Shown: positions 8,319-16,679, counted from the first letter of the stretch. The stretch is DNA of 49,767 nucleotides from Bacteroidales bacterium (GCA_023251515.1 JAHEYQ010000037.1:1-49767); one strand, 5' to 3'. The notes: a model not told the origin generated them from the letters alone. Numbers and translations are program-made.

Positions 8319-8354
8319 CACTCATAATTTAACTTTTTTAAATAATTAATTATT

Positions 8355-8522
8355 ATGGCTTATAAAATTTCAGATGATTGTACTGCTTGCGGTACTTGTA
8401 TTGATGAATGTCCAGTAGAAGCTATTTCTGAAGGCGACATCTATAAAATTGATGCAGACGTATGTACCGATTGTGGTTCTTGCGCTGATGTATGTCCGGT
8501 TGAAGCAATTCACCCTGAATAA
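8355..8522 (+). CDS. Small 2[4Fe-4S] ferredoxin (55 aa)
   Basis: Low-potential electron carrier of clostridial type. The protein is two near-identical halves, each with C-x2-C-x2-C-x3-C-P: Cys9/12/15/19 and Cys37/40/43/47, which bind two [4Fe-4S] clusters. Both halves repeat P-V-E-A-I after the last cysteine. It begins at the ATG in TTATTATGGCT and ends TAA, with a strong terminator 18 nt later. Such ferredoxins serve pyruvate:ferredoxin oxidoreductase and similar enzymes in anaerobes; the specific partner is not visible. It is transcribed alone. Confidence 0.95.
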   Translation: MAYKISDDCTACGTCIDECPVEAISEGDIYKIDADVCTDCGSCADVCPVEAIHPE

Positions 8523-8539
8523 TTATCAATTATACAAAT

Positions 8540-8572
8540 AAAAAGCCCGTAAAAATATTACGGGCTTTTTTT
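8540..8572 (+). terminator. Terminator after ferredoxin
   Basis: Stem AAAAAGCCCGT (8540-8550) / ACGGGCTTTTT (8560-8570) with a short A/T loop, continuing into more T. It could also work on the minus strand for the tRNA unit. Confidence 0.9.
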
Positions 8573-8592
8573 ATTTGAGAAATGTATTTTGT

Positions 8593-8630
8593 AAAAAAAA
8601 GAGGATTCTGAAATATCAGAATCCTCTTTT
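8593..8630 (-). terminator. Terminator of the tRNA pair
   Basis: Perfect 15-bp stem 8597-8611 / 8616-8630 (arms AAAAGAGGATTCTGA and TCAGAATCCTCTTTT) with a 4-nt loop. On the minus strand it is followed by a T run (complement of the A-run 8593-8600). It lies 6 nt past the tRNA-Pro 3' end. Confidence 0.88.
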
Positions 8631-8636
8631 AGGTTG

Positions 8637-8709
8637 TCGGGATGAGAAGATTCGAACTTCCGACCCCCACGTCCCGAACGTGGTACGCTACCAACTGCGC
8701 TACATCCCG
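8637..8709 (-). tRNA. tRNA-Pro (anticodon CGG)
   Basis: Minus-strand cloverleaf of 73 nt. Acceptor arms CGGGATG (8709-8703) and CATCCCG (8644-8638) pair fully with discriminator A. The anticodon stem CCACG/CGTGG encloses loop TTCGGGA, giving anticodon CGG (codon CCG). The T loop is TTCGAAT. The 3' CCA is not encoded. It lies 6 nt downstream of tRNA-Lys. Confidence 0.95.
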
Positions 8710-8715
8710 TAAATG

Positions 8716-8788
8716 TCTCCCCGGCGGGAATCGAACCCACGACCCATTGATTAAGAGTCAATTGCTCTACCAGCTGAGCTACGGAGAG
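8716..8788 (-). tRNA. tRNA-Lys (anticodon CTT)
   Basis: Minus-strand cloverleaf of 73 nt. Acceptor arms CTCTCCG (8788-8782) and CGGGGAG (8723-8717) pair with one G-T wobble, discriminator A. The anticodon loop is CTCTTAA on an ATTGA/TCAAT stem, giving anticodon CTT (codon AAG). The D arm has GCTCAGCTGG and the T loop TTCGATT. The 3' CCA is not encoded. Confidence 0.95.
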
Positions 8789-8892
8789 ATGTTTTGTTAT
8801 TGGGAGTGCAAAAATAAGAAAAGTTTTTATCATAAAAAGCTTTTTTTAGTGATTGTTTAACTAAATAATTTTAAACTTCTTTTTTTATTGAT

Positions 8893-8900
8893 TACCTTTG
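8893..8900 (+). promoter_or_regulatory. Probable -7 element for the purF-like gene
   Basis: TACCTTTG matches TAnnTTTG 41 nt before the start codon. No clean -33 TTTG is present at 19 nt. Confidence 0.5.
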
Positions 8901-8940
8901 CACGCTTAAAAGTATCAAACATACTAACTTTTAAGTAAAA

Positions 8941-10845
8941 ATGAGTGAACAAATAAAGCATGAATGTGGCATTGCCTTCATTAGATTATTAAAACCCGCC
9001 GAATATTACTACTCTAAATATGGTACATCAATGTATGGCTTAAATAAGCTGTATCTTTTGATGGAAAAACAACATAACCGTGGTCAGGATGGTGCTGGTA
9101 TTGCCAGTATTAAATTTGGGGTGAAGCCCGGTAACGATTATATTAATATTGCACGGTCTAATAAAGAAAGTCCTATTAAAGATATCTTCGGCCAGATTTA
9201 TGCTGAATATAAAAAAATCGAAAATATCAATCCCGATTTACTGAACGATGTAAATTGGATGAAAGAAAATGCTCAGTTTACAGGCGAATTATTTTTAGGC
9301 CATTTGCGATATGGTACTTTTGGCAAAAACAGTATCGACAATATCCATCCTTTTGTTAGAGAAAATAACTGGATGTCTAGAAATTTGGTAGTGGCTGGCA
9401 ATTTTAATCTTACCAATGTCGATGAACTTTTTAATAAATTGGTTCGTCTCGGCCAACATCCATTGCAAACCAATGATACTGTTACAATTCTTGAAAAAAT
9501 AGGCAAGTTTCTGGATGATGAGAATGAAGATTTATTTAAAAAATATAAAGCCGAAGGTCATTCAAACCGTGAAATTTCAGATTTGATTGCTAAAAACCTG
9601 AATATCCAAAAAATATTAAACAGAGCTTCAAAATATTGGGATGGTGGTTATGTAATTGCCGGATTAATAGGTCATGGCGATGCTTTTGTGATGCGCGATC
9701 CGTGTGGTATTCGCCCAGCATTTTATTATGCTGATGATGAGGTTGTTGTTGTAACATCCGAACGACCTGTGATACAAACTGCATTTAATGTGCCTTTCGA
9801 ATCGATAAAGCCTATTACTCCAGGAAATGCATTGATAGTTAAAAAAGATGGGAAAGTTGAACAACTTCAGTTTAAACAGCCATCAAGCGAGAGAAAATCA
9901 TGTTCTTTCGAAAGAATTTATTTTTCACGTGGTACCGATGCTAAAATTTATCAGGAAAGAAAAAAACTGGGTAGATTACTTACACCTTCAATTCTTAAAG
10001 CTGTTGATTATGATATCGAAAACACCATTTTTTCATATATACCTAATACTGCATCTGTTGCATTTAGTGGTCTGGTTGAAGGTTTAAACGATTTTTGTAA
10101 GGATGTTCATAAAGAAAAAATTCTAGCTTTAGGTAATGATATCACATCTGAGAAAATTGATCAGATTTTGAATATCAGACCAAGGGTAGAAACCATTGCT
10201 GTAAAAGATGTGAAACTAAGAACATTTATTACTCAGGATAAACAACGTGACGATTTGGTTGCTCATGTTTATGATGTAACCTATGGAACTGTTCGTAAAG
10301 GTATTGATAATCTGGTGGTTGTTGATGATTCTATAGTTAGAGGAACTACTCTGAAACAAAGTATCATCCGTATGCTCGACAGATTGAATCCTAAAAAAAT
10401 CATCATTGCATCATCTGCTCCACAAATCAGATATCCAGATTGTTATGGAATTGACATGGCTAAACTTGGTGACTTTATTGCTTTTAAAGCTGTAATTGAA
10501 TTACTGAAAGATAGCAAGCAAAATCACATAATAAATGCGGTTTATAAAAAATCGAAAATGCAGGAAAACTTCCCGAAAGAGGAAATTATAAACTATGTAA
10601 GAGAGATTTATAAACCGTTTACGATTGATCAGATATCTGAAAAAATCAGTCAGCTTATTACACCCGATGATGTAAAAACAAAGGTTCAGATTGTATATCA
10701 AACCATTGAAGATTTACATGATTCCTGTCCGGAAGACAAAGGGGACTGGTATTTTACCGGTAAATATCCTACTCCGGGTGGAAATAAAGTCGTTAATAAG
10801 TCTTTTATCAATTATATTGAAGGAAAAAACGAGAGAGCTTATTAA
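8941..10845 (+). CDS. purF: Amidophosphoribosyltransferase-family protein, long Bacteroidota form
   Basis: The family takes ammonia from glutamine and adds it to PRPP, the first step of purine synthesis. Cys9 after a short propeptide (MSEQIKHE) would become the N-terminal nucleophile after cleavage. The glutaminase domain shows N-R-G-Q-D-G-A-G near 47 and G-H-L-R-Y-G-T-F-G near 119. The phosphoribosyltransferase signature V-V-V-D-D-S-I-V-R-G-T-T covers about 459-470 (Asp462-Asp463 bind PRPP). At 634 aa it is about 130 residues longer than classical PurF, with extra sequence in the glutaminase half and at the C-terminus; I know such long forms from Bacteroidota. Whether this is the main PurF or a paralogue cannot be settled here. 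Confidence 0.85.
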   Translation: MSEQIKHECGIAFIRLLKPAEYYYSKYGTSMYGLNKLYLLMEKQHNRGQDGAGIASIKFGVKPGNDYINIARSNKESPIKDIFGQIYAEYKKIENINPDLLNDVNWMKENAQFTGELFLGHLRYGTFGKNSIDNIHPFVRENNWMSRNLVVAGNFNLTNVDELFNKLVRLGQHPLQTNDTVTILEKIGKFLDDENEDLFKKYKAEGHSNREISDLIAKNLNIQKILNRASKYWDGGYVIAGLIGHGDAFVMRDPCGIRPAFYYADDEVVVVTSERPVIQTAFNVPFESIKPITPGNALIVKKDGKVEQLQFKQPSSERKSCSFERIYFSRGTDAKIYQERKKLGRLLTPSILKAVDYDIENTIFSYIPNTASVAFSGLVEGLNDFCKDVHKEKILALGNDITSEKIDQILNIRPRVETIAVKDVKLRTFITQDKQRDDLVAHVYDVTYGTVRKGIDNLVVVDDSIVRGTTLKQSIIRMLDRLNPKKIIIASSAPQIRYPDCYGIDMAKLGDFIAFKAVIELLKDSKQNHIINAVYKKSKMQENFPKEEIINYVREIYKPFTIDQISEKISQLITPDDVKTKVQIVYQTIEDLHDSCPEDKGDWYFTGKYPTPGGNKVVNKSFINYIEGKNERAY

Positions 10846-10858
10846 AAAAATTATATGT

Positions 10859-10900
10859 AAAATTTCTGCAGTTTATAACTAATTAAACTGCTGAAATTTT
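10859..10900. terminator. Hairpin between convergent purF-like gene and efflux operon
   Basis: Arms TTTCTGCAGTTTA and TAAACTGCTGAAA pair except for one T-T mismatch, and are flanked by AAAA and TTTT, so the hairpin can end transcription from both sides. Confidence 0.7.
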
Positions 10901-10905
10901 ATATG

Positions 10906-12015
10906 TTACGATTTTTTCTTATACATTATAACTGCTAATGTTAAAGATACAAAGGCATAAACAGTAAGTGCAGTTATCTGATATAGAACATCTGCAAATC
11001 CTGCTCCTTTAAGCAATACCATTCGCATTACTTTGATAAAATAGGCTATCGGATTTATAATGTTCAGTTTTTGTGCCCAATCGGGCATACTGTCGATAGG
11101 TGTGAACAAACCACTCATCAAAATAAAAATTACCATAAAAAACCAGGCTATAAACATAGCTTGTTGTTGGGTGTTGGTAATGGTTGAAATAAATAGTCCC
11201 AAACCTAAAATAGCTAATATATAAATACTTGCAACCGTAAAAACAACGCCAACATTACCCAAAACCGGAAGTGAGAAAATAATTTTTGCTATCAATAAGC
11301 CAAAAGCAAGTTCAAACATAGCTATTATCCAGAATGGCAATAATTTGCCGGTGATAAACTGGTATTTATGAATAGGTGTAACATTAATTTGTTCAATGGT
11401 TCCGATTTCTTTTTCTCTTACCACATTCATTGCCGAAAGGAATAAGCCGATAATGGTTACCAGCAATACCAAAATTCCGGGTACCATATAGGTTTTATAG
11501 TCTAATTGCGGATTAAACCAAAATGAGGTGTTTGTTTGTACCGGCATTTCGAGTTTCTGCCCGTAAATTTCCATTAAAACATTGCGGTTGTACTCTTTTA
11601 TAATAGAAAAAGTGTATGCATTTATCAATCCTGCAGCACTTCCGTTGATGGCATTTATGGTAAGCTGAACCGAAGCTTTATCTTCTTTAGTTAAATCTCT
11701 TTCAAAATATTGGGGAATTTGAAGAATAATATCAGCTTTATTGGTTTTTAAATCATTTTCAGCAATTTTATAAGCATCTGAATAATTGACAATTGTATAA
11801 AACTTACTTCCTTTAAACTTGCTTATCATGGCACGAGATTGGGGTGTTTTGTCCAAATCAACAATGTGCATTTTAATATTTTTCATCTCGAAAGTAGCTG
11901 CAAATGAAAGTACTAATAGTTGTACTATCGGCATCACAAACATTATTGGCAACATGGATTTGTTGCGAAAAATTTGTGTAAACTCTTTTTGTAAGATAAA
12001 TAGTATTGTTCTCAT
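10906..12015 (-). CDS. ABC-2 type permease (YbhR-like), second of two
   Basis: Membrane half of an exporter. The order is that of ABC-2 permeases of the YbhS/YbhR group: a short basic N-terminus, one membrane helix near 20-42, a periplasmic domain of about 125 residues, then five or six helices from about 178 to the end. The cytoplasmic stretch N-V-V-R-E-K-E-I-G-T-I-E-Q near 198-210 is the coupling region typical of the family. It lies 2 nt after the stop of the related permease 12018-13124 and is last in the operon. The two are paralogues and should form a heterodimer served by the two ATPases upstream. Confidence 0.92.
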   Translation of the reverse strand: MRTILFILQKEFTQIFRNKSMLPIMFVMPIVQLLVLSFAATFEMKNIKMHIVDLDKTPQSRAMISKFKGSKFYTIVNYSDAYKIAENDLKTNKADIILQIPQYFERDLTKEDKASVQLTINAINGSAAGLINAYTFSIIKEYNRNVLMEIYGQKLEMPVQTNTSFWFNPQLDYKTYMVPGILVLLVTIIGLFLSAMNVVREKEIGTIEQINVTPIHKYQFITGKLLPFWIIAMFELAFGLLIAKIIFSLPVLGNVGVVFTVASIYILAILGLGLFISTITNTQQQAMFIAWFFMVIFILMSGLFTPIDSMPDWAQKLNIINPIAYFIKVMRMVLLKGAGFADVLYQITALTVYAFVSLTLAVIMYKKKS

Positions 12016-12017
12016 TT

Positions 12018-13124
12018 TTAGCTTAATCTGATTTTAAACTTTTTTACACTTAAAACAATAAAAAACAATGTCATACCCAAAAGAATTAAGGTTTCTTTCC
12101 AGATGTACCCTAAACCAACCCCTTTTAGCATAATATTTTTTATAATGATAATGAACCATTTAGGAGGAATTACATTGCTGAAAACCTGTAAAGGCAAAGG
12201 CATATTTTCGATTGGGAAAATAAATCCTGATAATAAAATCGTTGGAAGCATCAATGCAAACATAGAAATCATCATGGCGGTTTGTTGAGTTTGGGTTACT
12301 GTAGAAATCAGAATTCCAAGTGATAGTGCCATTAATATGAACAACAGGCATTCGCCCATCAGCAAAAATAAGCTTCCTTGCACCGGCATCCCGAAAACGG
12401 TAAACCCCAAAATAAGAATAATTACGGCAATCATAAATGATATAAATACATAAGGAACTACCTTTCCTACAATGATTTGAATGGGTTTTAATGGCGAAGC
12501 CAGCAGAATTTCCATAGTTCCCAATTCCTTTTCACGGGTAATAGAAATGGAAGTCATCATGGCTGAGATAAGCATTAGCAATACCGTAATTGTACCGGGA
12601 ACAAACATAAAAACGCTCTTCAATTCTTCGTTATACAGCATTTTAACTTCAGGATTTATTTGCATGGGAAGTTGCTGGTTTTTCATCATTTCCAGTTGGT
12701 AGTTATTAATGATATTGCTGGTATAAGACGTAATCAAACTAGCAGTATTTGGATCAGATGCATCAGCAATTATCTGAATATTAGCTTTTTTTTCGGTTTC
12801 AAGTTTTTTAGCAAAATTGTTTTCAAAAATGATAACTTCTTTAATGTTTCCTTTACGAAACATAGGTTCAATTTCTTTGTAGTCAGACAGATTTGCCTCG
12901 AGCTTGAAATAGCCTGAAGAAAGTAATTTATTGGTAATTTTTTGTGTTACAGCATCTTTTGAGTTATCCAGTATGGCAATTCCAGCATTATTTATTTCGG
13001 TGGATATTGCAAAGCCAAAAATCAATATCTGAACCAATGGCATTCCAAACAAAATCACCATTGTACGATAATCTCTGAAAATGTGGTAAAACTCTTTAAT
13101 TACAAAACCTTTGAATCTTTTCAT
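12018..13124 (-). CDS. ABC-2 type permease (YbhS-like), first of two
   Basis: Paralogue of the following gene with the same plan: helix near 22-42, periplasmic domain to about 170, then a bundle of five to six helices. The coupling segment S-I-T-R-E-K-E-L-G-T-M-E-I lies near 195-207. The length of 368 aa is standard. It is separated from the upstream ATPase gene by 93 nt with no recognisable terminator, so co-transcription is likely. The substrate cannot be told from sequence; relatives (E. coli YbhFSR) are implicated in drug and Na+/H+ export. Confidence 0.92.
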   Translation of the reverse strand: MKRFKGFVIKEFYHIFRDYRTMVILFGMPLVQILIFGFAISTEINNAGIAILDNSKDAVTQKITNKLLSSGYFKLEANLSDYKEIEPMFRKGNIKEVIIFENNFAKKLETEKKANIQIIADASDPNTASLITSYTSNIINNYQLEMMKNQQLPMQINPEVKMLYNEELKSVFMFVPGTITVLLMLISAMMTSISITREKELGTMEILLASPLKPIQIIVGKVVPYVFISFMIAVIILILGFTVFGMPVQGSLFLLMGECLLFILMALSLGILISTVTQTQQTAMMISMFALMLPTILLSGFIFPIENMPLPLQVFSNVIPPKWFIIIIKNIMLKGVGLGYIWKETLILLGMTLFFIVLSVKKFKIRLS

Positions 13125-13217
13125 TTATCAGTTTTTAAAGTTATAAAGTTTATAAAATTCTTAAAATTATAAAGTAAGTTGGATAAATATAAATGTCTGA
13201 TTATTTGCAGTAATTCA

Positions 13218-14018
13218 TCATTCATTATTATTTGCCCCTCTTGCAAGTTTTATAAATACTTCTTCCATGTTTTTTGCATCAAAAGTTTTCATTAAACCAT
13301 CCGGTGTGTCTAGTGCAGCAATTTTACCATCAACCATTATCGAAACACGGTTACAATATTCAGCTTCATCCATATAATGTGTTGTAACAAAAACAGTTAT
13401 TCCATTATTTGCTGCTTCATAAATCATATCCCAAAATTGCCGGCGAGTTATGGGATCAACACCTCCTGTCGGCTCGTCCAGAAAAACAATCTTAGGTTCG
13501 TGTAAAATGGCTACCGAAAAAGCCAGTTTCTGTCTCCAACCCAAAGGTAAGTCTTTGATTAATTTGTCTTTAACTTCGTCAAGATTTAGCTTTTCAATCA
13601 GATTTTGTGTTCGTTCTTTAATATCTTTTGAGGATAAACCATAAATTCCTCCATAAAAACGAATGTTTTCAACAACCGTCAAATCTTCATACAACGAAAA
13701 CTTCTGACTCATATAGCCAATGTTTTTTTTAATTTTTTCGGTGTCTTTATAGCCATCAAAACCAGCAATATTCAATTCGCCGGATGTGGGTTTAGATAAT
13801 CCGCATAAAATTCTGATAGCCGTAGTTTTACCTGCACCATTTGCACCCAGAAATCCAAAAATTTCGCCTTTATAAACTTCAAAATTCAAGTGATCGTTAG
13901 CTATAAAATCACCGAATTTCTTAACTAAGTTTTTTACAGTAATAATAACATTTGCCTTTCCAAACTTCTCCAAAGGAGAGGATTTTGAATTAGCAGGAAT
14001 TTCATTTTTTTTTGTCAT
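13218..14018 (-). CDS. ABC exporter ATP-binding protein (YbhF C-half-like) with a repeat-derived N-terminus
   Basis: Hydrolyses ATP for the paired permeases. Walker A G-A-N-G-A-G-K-T-T lies near 57-65, the signature L-P-L-G-W-R-Q-K-L near 156-164 (the LPLGW form seen in YbhF-type ATPases), and Walker B V-F-L-D-E-P-T-G-G-V-D-P near 178-189. The ABC fold begins only at about residue 27. Residues 13-22 (S-S-P-L-E-K-F-G-K-A) are coded by a CTTCTCC-AAA-GGAGAGG palindrome related to the one at 129-147, which suggests that a mobile palindrome entered the gene in frame. The start at 14018 keeps this segment; an internal start after it would leave the ABC domain intact. Confidence 0.92.
   Translation of the reverse strand: MTKKNEIPANSKSSPLEKFGKANVIITVKNLVKKFGDFIANDHLNFEVYKGEIFGFLGANGAGKTTAIRILCGLSKPTSGELNIAGFDGYKDTEKIKKNIGYMSQKFSLYEDLTVVENIRFYGGIYGLSSKDIKERTQNLIEKLNLDEVKDKLIKDLPLGWRQKLAFSVAILHEPKIVFLDEPTGGVDPITRRQFWDMIYEAANNGITVFVTTHYMDEAEYCNRVSIMVDGKIAALDTPDGLMKTFDAKNMEEVFIKLARGANNNE
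13965..13981. repeat. CTCTCC/GGAGAG-type palindrome inside a coding sequence
   Basis: CTTCTCC-AAA-GGAGAGG, arms matching 6 of 7, lies in frame within the N-terminal codons of the ABC ATPase gene. It is related to the intergenic palindrome at 129-147. Confidence 0.6.
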
Positions 14019-14045
14019 TTTTAAATTCTTTACAAATCGGTTTTT

Positions 14046-14078
14046 AAACCTAACAGGTTTTATAAACCTGTTAGGTTT
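14046..14078. repeat. Perfect 15-bp hairpin between the two ABC ATPase genes
   Basis: AAACCTAACAGGTTT (14046-14060) and its exact complement AAACCTGTTAGGTTT (14064-14078) surround a 3-nt loop. Each arm is itself nearly palindromic, like the AAATCTGCCAGATTT repeats elsewhere. There is no T run on the minus strand, so a full terminator is unlikely; a dispersed palindrome or mRNA stability hairpin inside the operon fits better. Confidence 0.8.
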
Positions 14079-14098
14079 ATCCTGGATAATATCTGATG

Positions 14099-15031
14099 TT
14101 ATTTACCCATCAAACGCATAAAAGCATCTTCAATATTGGGTGTAATCTGTTTGATTTCAATATCTTTATGCATTTTACTTTGCAGATAGCTTTCTAATTC
14201 ATTACTGTCTTTGTTATTGATAGTCAGATGCATATACTGCCCAAATAAATAAGCACTTTCCGTATTTTCCCATTCTTTCAGATCAGACATTAACTGAAAC
14301 ATGGTATTGGTTTTAACTTCATATAAAGCCGTATCAAATTGATTGATAATATTTTCAGGAGTATCTGTTTTCATGATATTTCCACCTTGTATCAATGCTA
14401 CACGGTCGCAAAGGCTGGCTTCGTCCATATAAGGCGTGGAAACGATGATGGTAATGCCGCTTTCTTTGAGTTTACGTAGCATTTCCCAAAACTCTTTACG
14501 TGAAACTGCATCAACACCAGTAGTAGGTTCATCTAAAATCAATACTTCAGGTTTATGAATCATTGCACAGCACAAAGCCAGTTTTTGTTTCATTCCTCCC
14601 GAAAGTTTTCCTGCCGGACGGGTTTTAAAAGGCTCAATCTGAATATAGATATCTTTGATTAAATCATAATTTCCTTCAATAGTAGTACCAAAAATGGTGG
14701 CGAAAAATTTCAGATTTTCTTCTACTGACAAGTCTTGATACAAAGAAAATTTACCGGGCATATAACCAATTATTTGTCTGATTTTTTTGTAATCTTTCAC
14801 TATATCAAAACCACAAAGTGAAGCAGAACCCGAATCGGGAAGTAAAAGTGTCGTTAGTATCCTGAAAAGTGTCGTTTTTCCTGCACCATCCGGTCCGATA
14901 AAGCCAAAAAGCTCAGCTTTGCCTATTTCAAAGCTTAGATTATTGATAGCCTGAATATTGCCATAAGACTTACTCAGATTTTTAACTGAAATACTTATCC
15001 CTTTATTTGAATTCATTATATTGATAATCAA
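14099..15031 (-). CDS. ABC exporter ATP-binding protein (YbhF N-half-like)
   Basis: Second ATPase of the exporter. Walker A G-P-D-G-A-G-K-T-T, signature L-S-G-G-M-K-Q-K-L and Walker B V-L-I-L-D-E-P-T-T-G-V-D are all intact, followed by about 90 residues of C-terminal accessory sequence. In E. coli YbhF the two ATPase halves are one chain; here they are separate genes. A slightly shorter start at 15016 (second Met, after a five-residue lead) is equally possible. The gene follows the DUF2147 gene after 87 nt. Confidence 0.92.
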   Translation of the reverse strand: MIINIMNSNKGISISVKNLSKSYGNIQAINNLSFEIGKAELFGFIGPDGAGKTTLFRILTTLLLPDSGSASLCGFDIVKDYKKIRQIIGYMPGKFSLYQDLSVEENLKFFATIFGTTIEGNYDLIKDIYIQIEPFKTRPAGKLSGGMKQKLALCCAMIHKPEVLILDEPTTGVDAVSRKEFWEMLRKLKESGITIIVSTPYMDEASLCDRVALIQGGNIMKTDTPENIINQFDTALYEVKTNTMFQLMSDLKEWENTESAYLFGQYMHLTINNKDSNELESYLQSKMHKDIEIKQITPNIEDAFMRLMGK

Positions 15032-15118
15032 TATTTAATGTTAAATTTGCTTTTCATAAACCCACTTTGAAAACATCACGAACATTAAAACTTTATGAAC
15101 TTTAAGAGCTTGATAAAC

Positions 15119-15574
15119 TTAATTCGTTCTTGTCCAATAAGTTGTTCTTCCTAATCCCATCCACGATTTGCCAATATAACCTCTTACTTTAATTTTATCT
15201 TTGCCTTCAAAATTAATATAGCAATTATAGGTTTTACCTGATTTGGCATCGTAAATAACGCCATCTTCCCACTCATCTGAACCATTGAATTTGAATGCAC
15301 TAACCACATTTAAACCCAAAATTGCTCTTTCTTTTAATTTGGAATCCGGATTATGTTTGTCTTTTTTTGGTTTGCCGGTTTCTTTATCATTTGGTTCTTT
15401 CAACCAAACAATTTTGCCAAAATACTTATCACCTGATTTATAGATTTCTACTTTGGCTTCGTTGTTTTCTGTAAACCATTTTCCTATAATATCATCTGCT
15501 TTTTTGTTTTGTGAAAAAGCAGGTAGGGTCATAATCAGACCTAAAATTACGATTAAAAATTTGATGTTTTTCAT
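15119..15574 (-). CDS. DUF2147 secreted protein
   Basis: A signal peptide (1-21, ending P-A-F-S-Q) is followed by a compact beta-rich domain: I-I-G-K-W near 28-32, Y-x-G-K-I-V-W-L near 50-58, then G-x-x-Y-N-C-Y and K-V-R-G-Y-I-G near the end. This is the usual DUF2147 pattern and length (151 aa). The biochemical function of the family is unknown; it resembles small lipocalin-like periplasmic proteins. It lies inside the efflux operon between the hlyD-like gene and the ABC ATPases, in a stretch flanked by short repeats, so it may be a late insertion into the operon. Confidence 0.88.
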   Translation of the reverse strand: MKNIKFLIVILGLIMTLPAFSQNKKADDIIGKWFTENNEAKVEIYKSGDKYFGKIVWLKEPNDKETGKPKKDKHNPDSKLKERAILGLNVVSAFKFNGSDEWEDGVIYDAKSGKTYNCYINFEGKDKIKVRGYIGKSWMGLGRTTYWTRTN

Positions 15575-15593
15575 ACTTTAATTGTTTAAAAAA

Positions 15594-15773
15594 GTCAGAA
15601 GACAGAAGACGGAAGTCCGAAGAACGGCTATTACATAAACTATCTTAGACAATTATATTTATAAATAATTTATTTAATTCTCTTATTCTCAATACATCAA
15701 TAATTTGCAATTATCTCTCAACTTTGTATTTATTTGCATACTGATATCTTCGGTCTTCCGACTTTCAACTTCT
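15594..15773. repeat. Intergenic stretch with GGAAGTCCGAAG-type inverted repeats
   Basis: GACGGAAGTCCGAAGA at 15608-15623 is matched in opposite orientation by TCTTCGGTCTTCCGAC at 15747-15762 (14 of 16 positions). Further GAAGAC units lie at 15598-15610. The 124 nt between the arms are AT-rich with no gene. It interrupts the operon between the hlyD-like and DUF2147 genes. Confidence 0.7.
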
Positions 15774-16655
15774 TCAGAAATTCACTTCTCCGGGCATACC
15801 TATTTTCAAAGTTCCATCATTTTTTACCAGAACTTTAACGGCATAAACCAGATTAACTCTTTCTTTCTTGGTTTGTATGATTTTGGGAGTAAACTCCGCA
15901 TTATCAGCTACCCAACTAACAATTCCTTCGTACTTTTTGTTTTCAGTTTCATCTAAATCAACTAAAACTTCGCATTTTGTTCCGATTTTTACTTTCGGTA
16001 ATTGATCTCCGCTTACATAAACCTTTAATATCATGGTGCTTAAATCAGCCATTTTAAACAAAGGTTTTCCAATAGTTGTAACTTCGCCAAGTTCAGCATA
16101 TTTTACCAAGACAGTTCCGTTATTGCTGCATGTAAAATAAGATTTTTTAATGGAAGATTCCAATTGTTCGATTTGTTTTCCGATACCTGAAATTTCTTTA
16201 AACACGCTGCTATTCTGAGTTTGTATGGATGCTATTTGCTTGTTAATTAAATCAATACCCCCATTAATATCATCCAATTGTTTTTGAGTTGCAGCTCCAT
16301 CTTTATTCATTTTCACAATCCTGACTTTGTCAATTTCCAGATTTTGCTTTTGTTGTTTCAAAACTTCAATCTGAGCAGTAATGTTATTGGTTTTGGTTGA
16401 AACTGCTTCTTTTTGAACCATAAGCTGTTCTTTTTTCAGAAATAAATCTGTAGTATCCACAAAACCATAAGTTTCTCCCAATTTCAGGGTTTTCCCTTCA
16501 TTAATATCAAAGGATAAGATTTTCCCAGTTCCTTGTGATGAAATAATCACTTCGGTAGCTTCAAAATTACCGTAAGCATCTGATTTTTCGTTGTTTTTAT
16601 TGCAGGATATTGCTATAAAAGCTAATAATGCAAGTGTTAAATATCTGTTTTTCAT
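15774..16655 (-). CDS. HlyD/YbhG-type periplasmic adaptor lipoprotein
   Basis: Links the inner-membrane ABC exporter to the outer-membrane channel. I start it at 16655, where MKNRYLTLALLAF begins a lipoprotein signal with A-I-S-C (Cys18). An upstream ATG at 16715 would add 20 residues coded partly by the palindromic repeat at 16680, so it is less likely. Domains in order: first half of the biotinyl-lipoyl-like motif (near 32-68), a long coiled-coil hairpin (about 70-165) rich in Gln/Lys, the second lipoyl half (near 170-200), and a beta-barrel domain (about 205-293). It lies 122 nt after the tolC-like gene in the same operon. Confidence 0.93.
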   Translation of the reverse strand: MKNRYLTLALLAFIAISCNKNNEKSDAYGNFEATEVIISSQGTGKILSFDINEGKTLKLGETYGFVDTTDLFLKKEQLMVQKEAVSTKTNNITAQIEVLKQQKQNLEIDKVRIVKMNKDGAATQKQLDDINGGIDLINKQIASIQTQNSSVFKEISGIGKQIEQLESSIKKSYFTCSNNGTVLVKYAELGEVTTIGKPLFKMADLSTMILKVYVSGDQLPKVKIGTKCEVLVDLDETENKKYEGIVSWVADNAEFTPKIIQTKKERVNLVYAVKVLVKNDGTLKIGMPGEVNF

Positions 16656-16679
16656 TGTTTTTATTTTTTTAATTTTTAG

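Noticed and set aside
8558..8833. 91-codon minus-strand frame and 72-codon plus-strand frame over the tRNA genes
   Set aside because: Both are translations of tRNA-Pro and tRNA-Lys sequence, the kind of false protein often seen over tRNA genes.
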